DNA of 64,000 bases, taken from NCBI GenBank assembly GCA_900473175.1, contig UCKM01000013.1, positions 213,799 through 277,798 on the forward strand, in the 5' to 3' direction. Under the pieces are notes generated by a model. The model worked only from the letters and a program-made list of their open reading frames with translations, had not been told where the DNA came from and ran no database searches. Source of the stretch: Hyphomicrobiales bacterium. Lineage in GTDB: Bacteria > Pseudomonadota > Alphaproteobacteria > Rhizobiales > Rhizobiaceae. Positions 19,827-28,623 of this stretch are shown here, piece by piece. The stretch's first letter is position 1. The number at the start of each line of letters is the position of its first letter. The position numbers and the translations under genes were made by a program.

Positions 19827-21323
19827 ATGGCTGACCGTCTGACATTGACAACCACTGCCGGTGCGCCGGTATCTGACAACCAGAACAGCATAACGGCGGG
19901 CGAGCGCGGCCCGGTGCTAATGCAGGATTACCAGCTTCTCGAGAAGCTTGCTCATCAAAATCGCGAACGCATTCCCGAGCGCGTCGTGCATGCCAAGGGT
20001 TGGGGCGCGTTCGGTACGCTAAAGATCACGGGCGACATTTCCCGCTATACCAAGGCGAAAGCCCTGCAGCTAGGCGCTGAAACGCCGTTGCTTTTGCGTT
20101 TCTCGACTGTTGCCGGTGAGCTTGGCGCTGCGGACGCCGAGCGCGACGTGCGCGGTTTCGCCCTGAAGTTCTATACCAGCGAAGGCAACTGGGACCTCGT
20201 CGGCAATAATACGCCGGTGTTCTTCGTGCGTGATCCGCTGAAATTCCCTGACTTCATTCACACGCAAAAGCGCCATCCCCGCACCAACATGCGCTCCACC
20301 ACCGCCATGTGGGATTTCTGGTCGCTCTCGCCCGAGAGCCTGCATCAGGTGACGATCCTCATGTCGGATCGCGGCCTGCCGGTCGCCCCGATGTACATGA
20401 ACGGCTACGGCTCGCACACCTATTCCTTCTGGAACGACAATGGCGAGCGCTTCTGGGTAAAATTCCACTTCAAGACCCAGCAGGGCCACAAGTTCTACAC
20501 CAATGCGGAGGCCGAAAGCCTGATCGGCAAGACGCGCGAATCCTACCAGGAGGAGCTGTTCGGCGGCATCGAACGCGGCGAGTTCCCGAAATGGACTGTT
20601 CAGGTCCAGATCATGACAGAAGCCGAGGCGGAAAAGACCTCCTATAACCCGTTCGACTTGACCAAGGTCTGGCCGCACGGCGAGTTTCCGCCGATCGAGA
20701 TCGGTGTCATGGAACTCAACCGCAACGCCGACAACTATTTCGCCGAGATCGAACAGGCGGCCTTCTCGCCCTCGAACATAGTGCCCGGCATCGGCCATTC
20801 GCCTGACAAGATGCTGCAGGCCCGCGTCTTCTCCTATGCGGACGCGCATCGCTATCGCCTCGGCACCCACTATGAAGCGCTGCCGGTCAATGCACCGAAG
20901 TGCCCAGTTCATCACTATCACAAGGATGGCCAGATGAACTTCTTTGGCCAGAAGACCGGCAATGTCGACGCCTATTACGAGCCGAACAGCTTCTCCGGCG
21001 CGGTCGAGCAGCCTTCGGCAAAGGAGCCGTCGCTGCCGCTTTCCGGCGCCGCCGACCGCTACAATCACCGGATCGGCAATGACGATTACGGTCAGGTGAC
21101 GGCCCTGTTCAACCTGTTCGACGCCGGCCAGAAGTCGCGTCTGTTCTCCAACATCGCCGCGGCGATGGATGGCGTCCCGGGCGCGATCATCGAACGCCAG
21201 CTTGCGCACTTCAAGCGGGTTCATCCGGCCTATGAGGCGGGTGCGCGCGCTGCCTTGAAGGAAGCGCATGGCTACGAAGCCAGCAGCATTTCGCAGGAAG
21301 AGAAAACTGAAGCAGCCGAATAG
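19827..21323 (+). CDS. katA: Catalase, small-subunit monofunctional heme type
   Basis: 498 residues, the length of a clade 3 monofunctional catalase, converting hydrogen peroxide to water and oxygen. The distal histidine lies in [12 protein letters not shown], the asparagine in [13 protein letters not shown], and the proximal heme tyrosine in [14 protein letters not shown]. The ATG at 19827 has GGGAGAGG just upstream; the frame is open to 19728 but that extension would cover the promoter. Divergent from oxyR and followed by a terminator, it is a peroxide-inducible single-gene unit. Confidence 0.96.
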   Translation: MADRLTLTTTAGAPVSDNQNSITAGERGPVLMQDYQLLEKLAHQNRERIPERVVHAKGWGAFGTLKITGDISRYTKAKALQLGAETPLLLRFSTVAGELGAADAERDVRGFALKFYTSEGNWDLVGNNTPVFFVRDPLKFPDFIHTQKRHPRTNMRSTTAMWDFWSLSPESLHQVTILMSDRGLPVAPMYMNGYGSHTYSFWNDNGERFWVKFHFKTQQGHKFYTNAEAESLIGKTRESYQEELFGGIERGEFPKWTVQVQIMTEAEAEKTSYNPFDLTKVWPHGEFPPIEIGVMELNRNADNYFAEIEQAAFSPSNIVPGIGHSPDKMLQARVFSYADAHRYRLGTHYEALPVNAPKCPVHHYHKDGQMNFFGQKTGNVDAYYEPNSFSGAVEQPSAKEPSLPLSGAADRYNHRIGNDDYGQVTALFNLFDAGQKSRLFSNIAAAMDGVPGAIIERQLAHFKRVHPAYEAGARAALKEAHGYEASSISQEEKTEAAE

Positions 21324-21351
21324 GCATCTGCAGATCAATCTGAAATCAACG

Positions 21352-21382
21352 AGCCGGGGCATCACGCTCCGGCTTTCTTTTA
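21352..21382 (+). terminator. Rho-independent terminator of the catalase gene
   Basis: AGCCGG (21352-21357) pairs with CCGGCT (21369-21374) and runs into TTTCTTTT, 28 bases after the catalase stop. Confidence 0.75.
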
Positions 21383-21429
21383 TTGCCGCAGCCATGTATG
21401 CGAAACCTGAAACGTGAAAAGGAATGCAT

Positions 21430-22719
21430 ATGCGACTTGGTGGACGCCTGCAGGCGGCAATCGAAGTTCTGGACGATATTGAGAACCGCAAGCGGCCGGC
21501 CTCGGACGCGCTGAAGGACTGGGGCCTTTCGCATCGATTCGCCGGAGCGGGTGACCGCGCGGTGATCGGCAACATCGTCTACGACGCCCTGCGGCGTAAA
21601 CTTTCGCTTGGCTGGCGAATGGACAGCGACGCGGCGCGGCATATCGCCTTTGGCGTATTGCTTTCTGATGCCGAACTCGCGATCGATGCCATAAACGCCG
21701 AGCTTGATGGCGACAAATTCGCCCCGCAACCGCTTGAGAGCGAGCGCATGGCCATCTGGGAAGCGCGCGACCTCGCTTCCGCGCCCGATCACATTCGCGC
21801 GGACGTGCCGGAATGGTGCATTCCCCATTTCCAGGCAATTTTTGGCGATCGCTGGGTGGAAGAAGCCGCAGCGCTCAGTGACCGGCCGCCAGTGGACCTG
21901 CGCGTCAATACGCTCAAGGCCGATCGCGACAAGGTGCTGAAAGAACTCGCGCGCGCTGGCGCAAGCCCGGCACCCCTGCTGGACACTGCCGTGCGCATTC
22001 CGCCGTTGCGGGCGATGGGACGCCACCCGAACGTGCAGGCGGAACCGGCCTTTCAGCGCGGACTGTTCGAGGTACAGGACCTCGGCTCGCAAATCGCCGC
22101 AAAGCTCAGCGACGCCAAGGGTGGAGAGCAGGTGCTCGACTATTGCGCCGGTGCCGGCGGCAAAACCCTGGCGCTGGCAGCGGAGATGGGCAACAAGGGG
22201 CAAATTCACGCCTATGACGCCGAGCGGGCGCGGCTTGCGCCCATCTTCGACCGGTTGAAGCGGGCAGGGGTGCGCAATGCCCAGGCGCACGCCAATATCG
22301 AAGACCTTTCACCGCTTGAGGGCCAGATGGATCTGGTGCTTGTCGATGCACCCTGCACCGGCTCCGGGACATGGCGGCGCCGGCCGGACGCGAAATGGCG
22401 GCTCAGCGACCAGCAGTTGGAACGGCGCGAGATCGAACAGCGTGACGTGCTGGATGCGGCGAAGGCCTATGTAAAGCCGGGCGGGCGGCTGGTCTATATA
22501 ACATGTTCGCTGTTTGCGCCCGAAAACGGCAATCAGGTCAATGCGTTCCTTGCGGGCAATAGCCAGTATACCGTCGTGGACACTCGGCCATTGTGGAGCC
22601 AGGCAGTCGGCGCCCAGGCGGAGCTATCGCCGCTCTTCAACGATGGAACCGCGATACTTTCGCCCCTGGCCACCTGCACAGACGGTTTTTTCATTTCGGT
22701 TCTCAGACGGGAAAAATAA
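21430..22719 (+). CDS. RsmB/NOP-family rRNA (cytosine-5)-methyltransferase
   Basis: 429 residues. An N-terminal RNA-binding region (about residues 1-150) precedes a Rossmann SAM domain with VLDYCAGAGGKTLALAAEMG. The two catalytic cysteines of m5C enzymes are present in DAPCTGSG (motif IV) and TCSLF (motif VI). The ATG at 21430 lies 6 bases after AAAAGGA; an ATG six bases earlier overlaps the ribosome site. Location between guaB and guaA is the usual alphaproteobacterial order. Whether the target is the RsmB site C967 is inferred from family only. Confidence 0.9.
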   Translation: MRLGGRLQAAIEVLDDIENRKRPASDALKDWGLSHRFAGAGDRAVIGNIVYDALRRKLSLGWRMDSDAARHIAFGVLLSDAELAIDAINAELDGDKFAPQPLESERMAIWEARDLASAPDHIRADVPEWCIPHFQAIFGDRWVEEAAALSDRPPVDLRVNTLKADRDKVLKELARAGASPAPLLDTAVRIPPLRAMGRHPNVQAEPAFQRGLFEVQDLGSQIAAKLSDAKGGEQVLDYCAGAGGKTLALAAEMGNKGQIHAYDAERARLAPIFDRLKRAGVRNAQAHANIEDLSPLEGQMDLVLVDAPCTGSGTWRRRPDAKWRLSDQQLERREIEQRDVLDAAKAYVKPGGRLVYITCSLFAPENGNQVNAFLAGNSQYTVVDTRPLWSQAVGAQAELSPLFNDGTAILSPLATCTDGFFISVLRREK

Positions 22720-22760
22720 AGCTACAAGAATCCAAGGCACCTCCAGATGAAGGTTCGAGC

Positions 22761-23219
22761 ATGTCCCGTTCCATGGCGCTTCTCTTGTTTCTCGTGTTGG
22801 TCATCGGCGCCGGTCTCGCCATAGGTTATCTCACCCTTCCAGGGGAATGGTATGCCGGGCTCGTCAAGCCCTCGTTCAATCCGCCGAACTGGATTTTTGC
22901 CCCGGTGTGGACGATTCTCTACGTTCTCATCGCCATCGCTGGATGGAGGGTCTGGGATTACGGACTGACGCGGCCGCAACAGTTCTGGTGGGCGCAACTC
23001 ATCCTGAATTTCCTATGGTCCCCGACTTTCTTCGGGCTGAAGCAGATGGGCCTTGCACTCGTCGTCATGATCCTGCTGCTCATCGCAATAATCGGCTTCA
23101 TCCGGACCACCCGGAGTTTTGACCGGATATCAGCACTGCTCTTTGTGCCTTATCTTCTGTGGGTCGCGTTTGCGGCAATTCTCAACGCATCGCTGTGGAT
23201 GCTCAATGCAACAGGATGA
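22761..23219 (+). CDS. tspO: TspO/MBR-family membrane protein
   Basis: 152 residues with five membrane helices, the TspO fold. The hallmark KPSFNPPNWIFAPVWTILY is complete, as is the helix with WRVWDYG and the FLWSPTFFGL segment. Family members bind tetrapyrroles and dampen porphyrin stress in the outer or cytoplasmic membrane of alphaproteobacteria. GAAGG lies 7 bases before the ATG. The next gene starts one base after its stop. Confidence 0.93.
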   Translation: MSRSMALLLFLVLVIGAGLAIGYLTLPGEWYAGLVKPSFNPPNWIFAPVWTILYVLIAIAGWRVWDYGLTRPQQFWWAQLILNFLWSPTFFGLKQMGLALVVMILLLIAIIGFIRTTRSFDRISALLFVPYLLWVAFAAILNASLWMLNATG

Positions 23220-23220
23220 C

Positions 23221-23859
23221 ATGTACGCCTATCTGACCCCGATCGCCGGCAAAAAGGTTCTCTTTGCGATGGCCGTCGATGCGGAATATGGCCCGCATCT
23301 TCAGCGGCTGTTTACGCCGCTGATCACCGGCGTTGGTCCGGTTGAGGCCGCCGTCAGCGTTTCGGCAACGCTGGCAAGTTTGGCGGCAAATCGAGCACTG
23401 CCCGATCTTGTCGTGTCGCTCGGTTCGGCTGGGTCGCAGAAGCTGGAGCAGGCGGAAATCTATCAGGTCACCAGCGTTTCGTATCGGGACATGGATGCAT
23501 CGGCCCTCGGCTTCAAGAAGGGAGCGACACCATTCCTTGACCTCCCGGTGACCGTTCCATTGCACTACCGCATACCAGGGGTCAAAGAGGCGTCTCTCTC
23601 GACCGGCGCCAATATTGTTTCCGGCAAGGCCTACGACACGATCGACGCGGACATGGTCGAGATGGAGACCTTCGCTGTGCTGCGCGCCTGCCAGCGCTTC
23701 GAACTGGCGCTCATTGGCCTGCGCGGCATTTCCGACGGCAAGGAGGAACTGCGCCACGTCAACGACTGGAAAGAATATCTGCATGTGATCGACGAGAAGT
23801 TGGCGCTGGCGGTCGAGGCGATGGGCGCGGCGATCGGGGACCGATCCATTAGCCTCTGA
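23221..23859 (+). CDS. mtnN: 5'-methylthioadenosine/S-adenosylhomocysteine nucleosidase
   Basis: 212 residues of the PNP/UDP phosphorylase fold. Recognisable are the N-terminal VLFAMAVDAEYG, the ITGVGPVEAA substrate loop, VVSLGSAGS and the DMVEMETFA block with the conserved glutamates that bind the ribose. It hydrolyses methylthioadenosine or S-adenosylhomocysteine to adenine. The catalytic Asp region reads RGISDG, matching R-x-ISD of MtnN. An ATG at 23206, inside the tspO end, is an alternative start. Operon with tspO is likely. Confidence 0.85.
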   Translation: MYAYLTPIAGKKVLFAMAVDAEYGPHLQRLFTPLITGVGPVEAAVSVSATLASLAANRALPDLVVSLGSAGSQKLEQAEIYQVTSVSYRDMDASALGFKKGATPFLDLPVTVPLHYRIPGVKEASLSTGANIVSGKAYDTIDADMVEMETFAVLRACQRFELALIGLRGISDGKEELRHVNDWKEYLHVIDEKLALAVEAMGAAIGDRSISL

Positions 23860-23901
23860 AATAAGCCTGGTAATATCTTCAAAGTTTTCCATTTTAACTA
23901 T

Positions 23902-23922
23902 TGATACTAAAATGTGATACTA
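23902..23922. promoter_or_regulatory. Direct repeat in the hicAB promoter region
   Basis: TGATACTA occurs at 23902-23909 and again at 23915-23922, exactly 13 bases apart, immediately before hicA in an AT-rich stretch. Repeats with about one helical turn spacing suit the antitoxin HicB as autorepressor. Confidence 0.4.
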
Positions 23923-23956
23923 TTATACGAAATTCAGTAGCAAACATCAGCCGACA

Positions 23957-24187
23957 TTGAACGCCATCTTTTCACAACCGGTCAACGCCGGTATCGTCTG
24001 GCGCGACATCGAGGCACTGTTCATCGCCTGTGGGGCAGAGATAACGGAAGGTCAAGGGTCACGCGTGCGGGTTTCCCTAAACGGAGTAAGGGCCGTATTT
24101 CATCGGCCTCACCCGCAAAAGGAAACCGATAAGGGCGCTGTAAGATCCGCACAGCGTTTCCTTTTGGAAGCGGAGATTCGATCATGA
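23957..24187 (+). CDS. hicA: HicA-like toxin of a type II toxin-antitoxin pair
   Basis: 76 residues from a TTG at 23957; the frame is open to 23918 without ATG or GTG, and the natural protein may start a few residues earlier with SSKHQPTL. The dsRNA-binding-like HicA fold is visible: WRDIEALFIACGAEITEGQG, then SRVRVSLNGVRAVFHRPHP and a closing KGAVRSAQRFLLEAEI. In characterised HicA proteins the GS is followed by the catalytic histidine; here GQGSRVRV has arginine at that place. This subgroup may cleave RNA differently or not at all. It overlaps hicB by four bases. Confidence 0.75.
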   Translation: MNAIFSQPVNAGIVWRDIEALFIACGAEITEGQGSRVRVSLNGVRAVFHRPHPQKETDKGAVRSAQRFLLEAEIRS

Positions 24188-24513
24188 GTACAATGCATTA
24201 CAAGGGTTATGAAGCTGTCATCGAGTTTGACGAGGACGCCGACCTCTTTCATGGAGAGGTCATTAATCTGCGCGATGTGATCACATTTCAAGGGACGTCA
24301 TCCAGTGAGTTGAAGCAGTCGTTTGCAGAATCCATAGACGACTATCTCGCCTTTTGCGCCGAGCGCGGCGAAGACCCCGAAAAACCGTTTTCCGGTCAGT
24401 TCGTTGTGCGAACCGAGCCGCTTCTGCACAAAGAAATTTCCAGTGCTGCACGTCGCGCAGGTGTTAGCCTGAACAAGTGGGTTGTAACGACTCTCGAGCG
24501 TTCGATTCGATAA
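24184..24513 (+). CDS. hicB: HicB-family antitoxin
   Basis: 109 residues. The N-terminal HicB pseudo-nuclease fold (YKGYEAVIEFDEDADLFHGEV) is followed by YLAFCAERGEDPEKPFSGQFVVR, and a ribbon-helix-helix DNA-binding tail (EISSAARRAGVSLNKWVV). It should neutralise HicA and repress the pair. Starts at an ATG overlapping the hicA stop (ATGA), so coupled translation. Location just before guaA puts the pair beside an island junction. Confidence 0.88.
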   Translation: MSTMHYKGYEAVIEFDEDADLFHGEVINLRDVITFQGTSSSELKQSFAESIDDYLAFCAERGEDPEKPFSGQFVVRTEPLLHKEISSAARRAGVSLNKWVVTTLERSIR

Positions 24514-24646
24514 ACGGCCCCTTTATCACCATCACTTGAATCAAAATTGCAGCCGCTTCACCCGCCCTACGAACAAACGGAATCACTTTTTCAGTTACCG
24601 GCGCTAACCCATTGCGCCGACTCGCCAATTGCTTTAAAGGCCCGCC

Positions 24647-26209
24647 ATGAACACGCCCACTCATCCAGATACAGTCCTCATCGTCGATTTCGGCAGCCAG
24701 GTTACGCAGCTGATTGCCCGCCGCGTGCGCGAAGCCGGTGTCTATTCCGAAATCGTTCCGTTCCAATCCGCCCGGGAAGCCTTTCATCGGATCCGTCCGA
24801 AAGCGGTGATCCTTTCCGGCAGTCCGCACTCCACCGTCGATATCGGCAGCCCACGCGCGCCGCAGGATGTATTTGACGCAAACATTCCGGTGCTGGGCAT
24901 CTGCTATGGCGAACAGACCATGTGCGCCCAGCTTGGCGGCAAGGTTGAGGGCGGACATCACCGCGAATTTGGCCGTGCCTTCCTGGATATCCAGGAAGAA
25001 TGTGCTCTCTTCGACGGCGTCTGGGCCAAGGGGACGCGTCACCAGGTTTGGATGAGCCACGGCGACCGCGTTGTCGAAATCCCGGAAGGCTTTAAGGTCG
25101 TCGGCACTTCGACGGGCGCGCCTTTCGCCGCCATTGCCGACGAATCCCGGAAATACTACGCGGTGCAGTTCCACCCGGAAGTGGTGCACACGCCGGATGG
25201 CGCCAAGCTTCTCGAGAATTTCGTCCATCGCATAGCCGGGATCAAGGGCGACTGGACCATGTCGGCCTATCGTGAGCAGGCGGTCAACGCCATCCGCAAG
25301 CAGGTTGGCGACAAGAAGGTCATCTGCGCGTTGTCGGGCGGCGTCGATTCTTCCGTCGCAGCTTTGCTGATCCACGAAGCGGTCGGTGATCAACTCACCT
25401 GTATCCTCGTCGACCACGGCTTGATGCGCAAGAACGAGGCGGCCGATGTCGTCAAGATGTTCCGCGAGCACTATAATCTGCCGCTCATTCTGGTTGATGC
25501 TTCCGATCGCTTCATCGGCGCGCTGGAAGGAGAAGCAGACCCTGAAAAGAAGCGCAAGACAATTGGCAGGCTCTTCATCGAAGTCTTTGAGGAAGAAGCC
25601 AAAAAGCTCGGCGGCGCCGATTTCCTCGCACAAGGTACGCTCTACCCCGACGTGATCGAAAGCGTGTCCTTTACCGGCGGGCCCTCGGTAACGATCAAGT
25701 CGCACCACAATGTCGGCGGTCTGCCTGACCGGATGAACATGAAGCTGGTGGAACCGCTGCGTGAGCTCTTCAAGGACGAGGTGCGCGTGCTGGGCAAGGA
25801 ACTTGGCCTGCCGGAGCATTTCATTGGCCGTCACCCGTTCCCGGGACCGGGCCTTGCCATACGCTGCCCGGGCGGCATCACCCGCGAGAAGCTGGAAATT
25901 CTGCGCGAAGCCGATGCCGTCTATCTCGACGAGATCCGCAAGGCGGGGCTTTATGACGTTATCTGGCAGGCATTCGCTGTGCTGTTGCCGGTGCAGACCG
26001 TTGGCGTCATGGGCGACGGACGTACCTACGAGTTCGTCTGCGCTTTGCGCGCCGTGACGTCCGTCGATGGCATGACTGCCGATTTCTATCACTACGACAT
26101 GAGTTTCCTTGGTCAGGCCGCAACGCGGATCATCAACGAAGTCAAGGGCATCAACCGCGTAGTCTACGACGTTACCTCAAAGCCGCCCGGCACAATCGAG
26201 TGGGAGTGA
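24647..26209 (+). CDS. guaA: GMP synthase (glutamine-hydrolysing)
   Basis: 520 residues, aminating XMP to GMP. The class I glutamine amidotransferase domain holds the nucleophile in GICYGEQTM with its His/Glu in VQFHPEV. The ATP-pyrophosphatase domain starts with the P-loop [14 protein letters not shown] and the C-terminal dimerisation domain ends KPPGTIEWE. Length and order are those of the normal enzyme. The gene is complete, so the island inserted behind it restored or spared its 3' end. Confidence 0.97.
   Translation: MNTPTHPDTVLIVDFGSQVTQLIARRVREAGVYSEIVPFQSAREAFHRIRPKAVILSGSPHSTVDIGSPRAPQDVFDANIPVLGICYGEQTMCAQLGGKVEGGHHREFGRAFLDIQEECALFDGVWAKGTRHQVWMSHGDRVVEIPEGFKVVGTSTGAPFAAIADESRKYYAVQFHPEVVHTPDGAKLLENFVHRIAGIKGDWTMSAYREQAVNAIRKQVGDKKVICALSGGVDSSVAALLIHEAVGDQLTCILVDHGLMRKNEAADVVKMFREHYNLPLILVDASDRFIGALEGEADPEKKRKTIGRLFIEVFEEEAKKLGGADFLAQGTLYPDVIESVSFTGGPSVTIKSHHNVGGLPDRMNMKLVEPLRELFKDEVRVLGKELGLPEHFIGRHPFPGPGLAIRCPGGITREKLEILREADAVYLDEIRKAGLYDVIWQAFAVLLPVQTVGVMGDGRTYEFVCALRAVTSVDGMTADFYHYDMSFLGQAATRIINEVKGINRVVYDVTSKPPGTIEWE
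26192..26204 (+). other. Candidate left attachment site in the guaA 3' end
   Basis: ACAATCGAGTGGG at the very end of guaA recurs with one mismatch at 48676-48688, in the same orientation 22.5 kb away. The guaA 3' end is a documented integration site for tyrosine-recombinase islands in rhizobia. The crossover core is not proven. Confidence 0.4.
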
Positions 26210-26856
26210 GGGAAACGGCGATGATAGGCGGCTCTAGCGTAGTATTTCGCAGAAAATGCAATGATTTGCGGGCAGGGCAGGCTGCTACCCAGGGCACTTT
26301 ATCAATGGAATTGACAAATCTATCAAGCCATTGAAATTGCTAAGTTTATTGGAGCTCTTGGTGCGGCTCGCAGCTTGTAGCAGATCACTCTGACGGTACT
26401 TTTGACGGTGTTTTTCGTATCCGACAGAGCATTCTAAAAAGTACCGTCATTCGTTTTCAGAGTTTGACGGTACTTTCTGTGTGTCAACGCTTTGAAATAT
26501 ACAAAGAAAACGCCCCGTAGCATGACATTTACGCGCTGACGGTACTTTAGTTATCGACATACATAGTTTCAGCTTTGGGTGCGGTACCGATCGATGTTCC
26601 GGACCCGATCGCATATCGTCGGCTGGGGCCGTCGCATCACCTGTCAAATGTTGTCCCGACTGCTGCCGGATCTGCGATGGAGAGAAGCGTCGACCGCATC
26701 CAGGCGGGAGCTTGGACCGCGGTAGATGCGAGCGTCTTTTTATCGTTGGGAGAAAGATGAGGTGCCGCGCTGTGCAAGCTCGGCCCGCGAGCCGGCCCAA
26801 TATGACGAAGCGCCTGGACCACGATCCCGGCCAAGCTGCCCGGAGCAATCAAATGC
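26210..26856. other. Noncoding island border after guaA
   Basis: About 650 bases without a supportable gene. The short frames here are not protein-like. The stretch contains the cluster of TGACGGTACTTT repeats (26391-26548) and then a degenerate tail up to the TetR stop. It behaves like the end of an integrated element from which the integrase has been lost. Confidence 0.55.
26391..26548. repeat. Cluster of TGACGGTACTTT repeats
   Basis: TGACGGTACTTT occurs at 26391-26402 (followed directly by a variant TGACGGTGTTTT at 26403-26414), inverted at 26438-26449, and direct at 26465-26476 and 26537-26548. A further copy stands at 48457-48469. The number, spacing and placement at both ends of the accessory block look like arm-type binding sites of a tyrosine recombinase. 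Confidence 0.65.
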
Positions 26857-27504
26857 TTATCCGCCCGCGTGGTCGTTGCCACCGTGCGCGGCGATGAACA
26901 TGGCGACGGCCGACCGGCAATAGGATTCGATTTCGTTGTCGTCCTCTGCTCTCGCCTGATCGAAGCGTGCGATAATCAGGAGATCGGATCCTTTGATAAG
27001 CGCGGCAAACAAGCGGGCGGACCGGAGAGGATCGGGCACGTTCATAACCGCCTTCGCGTGCAACTGACGCAACAGGGCCTCGATTTGGGCGATCACATAG
27101 GCGGGGCCGGCTTCGTAGTGGAGCTTGCTTAACGACGTTTGATTCGTCTTGTCGGCCATGATCATGGCTTCGACACTGCGGACGTCCGGGCTCAACAGCG
27201 TGCGAAGCAGGGATGTTCCCACCGCCATAAGCTGATCTTCGGCCGAACCGTCGACGCCTTCAAAAAGGGCCTGTGGTGCAAACTGATGGCAATGGGCCGC
27301 GATGGCCGCGCTGAACAGCGCCTCCTTGTTCTCGAAGTGCCGATAGATGCTGAGCTTGGATATCTTCGCCCGCTGGGCGACCTTGTCCAATGTCGTCGCT
27401 TGAAAACCCAATTCCACAAAGAGTTCGCACGCGGCGTCGACTATCGTTTGGCCAAGCGCCTCGTTGACGGGCCGGCCGCGCCGGCCCTGGCTATTTTCGG
27501 TCAT
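26857..27504 (-). CDS. TetR/AcrR-family regulator (module copy 1)
   Basis: 215 residues. The N-terminal helix-turn-helix reads LGFQATTLDKVAQRAKISKLSIYRHFENKEALF. It is divergent from a FAD oxidoreductase and is a close paralogue of the regulator at 43231-43878; both end in DHAGG. The ATG at 27504 is the shared start; a longer frame to 27573 would cross the operator. A 26-bp dyad overlapping the promoter between it and the oxidoreductase is the obvious operator, so repression of both genes until a ligand binds is expected. Confidence 0.92.
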   Translation of the reverse strand: MTENSQGRRGRPVNEALGQTIVDAACELFVELGFQATTLDKVAQRAKISKLSIYRHFENKEALFSAAIAAHCHQFAPQALFEGVDGSAEDQLMAVGTSLLRTLLSPDVRSVEAMIMADKTNQTSLSKLHYEAGPAYVIAQIEALLRQLHAKAVMNVPDPLRSARLFAALIKGSDLLIIARFDQARAEDDNEIESYCRSAVAMFIAAHGGNDHAGG

Positions 27505-27518
27505 AAAAATTACAGTCC

Positions 27519-27550
27519 TTGACAGTATCCTAATTCTTGAATTACGATAC
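27519..27550 (+). promoter_or_regulatory. Promoter with TetR operator (copy 1)
   Basis: TTGACA (27519-27524) and TACGAT (27543-27548), 18 bases apart, form a promoter toward the oxidoreductase. A 26-bp dyad, GTATCCTAATTC-tt-GAATTACGATAC (27525-27550, 11 of 12 pairs), fills the spacer. The same arrangement recurs at 43894-43925. Confidence 0.65.
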
Positions 27551-27708
27551 CATGCAGTTTCATAAATATGCAAGTCAAAGAGTGGATTTCACCTTGTCCT
27601 CCAAATCGAGTTTCCCTGGGCCGCTTGGCGATATCGAATGCGCATCGCTGGACGAGATTACGCGCCAGGCCCAGCCAACCCTCCATCCACAACACGGAGC
27701 CCATCACC

Positions 27709-28602
27709 ATGGATGACGTCATCATCATCGGCGGCAGCTTTGCCGGCCTCGCCGCCGCCCTACAGCTCGGCCGTGCCCGCCGCAAGGTCACCGTTCTCGA
27801 TACCGGCCTGCCGCGCAATCGCTTCGCCGGCCACTCGCATGGTCTGCTCGGCCACGATCACAAGCCACCGCTGGACATCCTGGCCGAGGCGCGGCAGCAA
27901 CTGGCGCGTTATCCCACGGTCAAGCTGGTCAATGCCCGGGCCGACAGCATCTCCGGCACCATCGACAATTTCTCCGTCCTCACTGGCGATGGCGAAAGCC
28001 TTGGGGCGCGCCGCCTGATTCTGAGCTATGGCGTTGCCGACCAGATGCCTAATGTTCCGGGCTTTGCCGAAAGCTGGGGCACATCCATCGTGCCCTGCCC
28101 CTATTGCGATGGCTTTGAAGTCGCCGGCCAGCATTGGGGCCTCGTCTGGTCCGGCCCGCCGTCGCACAATTATGTCAGGCTGTACCACGATTGGACCGAC
28201 ACGTTGACGGTCTTCGCAGATGGTCACGACATTCCACCCGATATCCGGGCCGATCTGGCGCGCCGCAACATACCTGTCGTCGATGGCCGGATCACCGAAA
28301 TCGCCCGTCACGGGGGCCATAATGCCACCGTCAAGCTCGATACCGGCCCCAATGCCTCGGTCGACATCTTGTTCGCGCATCCGTGCAACAAGCCGTCCGC
28401 AAGCCTGCATGAATCACTGGGCCTCGCCACGGTCAATACGCCCCTCGGCATCGCCCTCAAGGTCGACGAGCGCCGCGAAACCAGCACGCCCGGCATCTAC
28501 GCCGCCGGCGACCTCGCAAACGCCCTCATGGCCTCGGTCACCACGGCAATATCGCACGGCGCGACGGCGGGTATCTCCGCCCAGCAGTCGATGCTGGTTT
28601 GA
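27709..28602 (+). CDS. FAD-dependent thioredoxin-reductase-like dithiol oxidase (copy 1)
   Basis: 297 residues. The FAD site is DDVIIIGGSFAGLAAALQLG and the second FAD contact is TPGIYAAGDLA. A redox CxxC lies in PCPYCDGFE near residue 130, as in thioredoxin reductase. The NADPH-binding glycine motif that should follow is missing: the segment reads HWGLVWSGPPSHN. That combination is seen in oxygen-using dithiol oxidases (GliT, HlmI, DepH type), so this protein may oxidise a small dithiol and not reduce thioredoxin; this is inference. CGGAG precedes the ATG. It is followed 21 bases on by the methyltransferase-like gene. Confidence 0.85.
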   Translation: MDDVIIIGGSFAGLAAALQLGRARRKVTVLDTGLPRNRFAGHSHGLLGHDHKPPLDILAEARQQLARYPTVKLVNARADSISGTIDNFSVLTGDGESLGARRLILSYGVADQMPNVPGFAESWGTSIVPCPYCDGFEVAGQHWGLVWSGPPSHNYVRLYHDWTDTLTVFADGHDIPPDIRADLARRNIPVVDGRITEIARHGGHNATVKLDTGPNASVDILFAHPCNKPSASLHESLGLATVNTPLGIALKVDERRETSTPGIYAAGDLANALMASVTTAISHGATAGISAQQSMLV

Positions 28603-28623
28603 GAGCACAGATTGGAGATGAGC

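Noticed and set aside
20070-21575. Long antisense frame (501 residues) over the catalase gene
   Set aside because: No recognisable domain and full overlap with a certain gene.
24464-26092. Long antisense frame (542 residues) over guaA
   Set aside because: It mirrors the codon pattern of guaA on the other strand and has no family-like sequence; a shadow typical of GC-rich genes.
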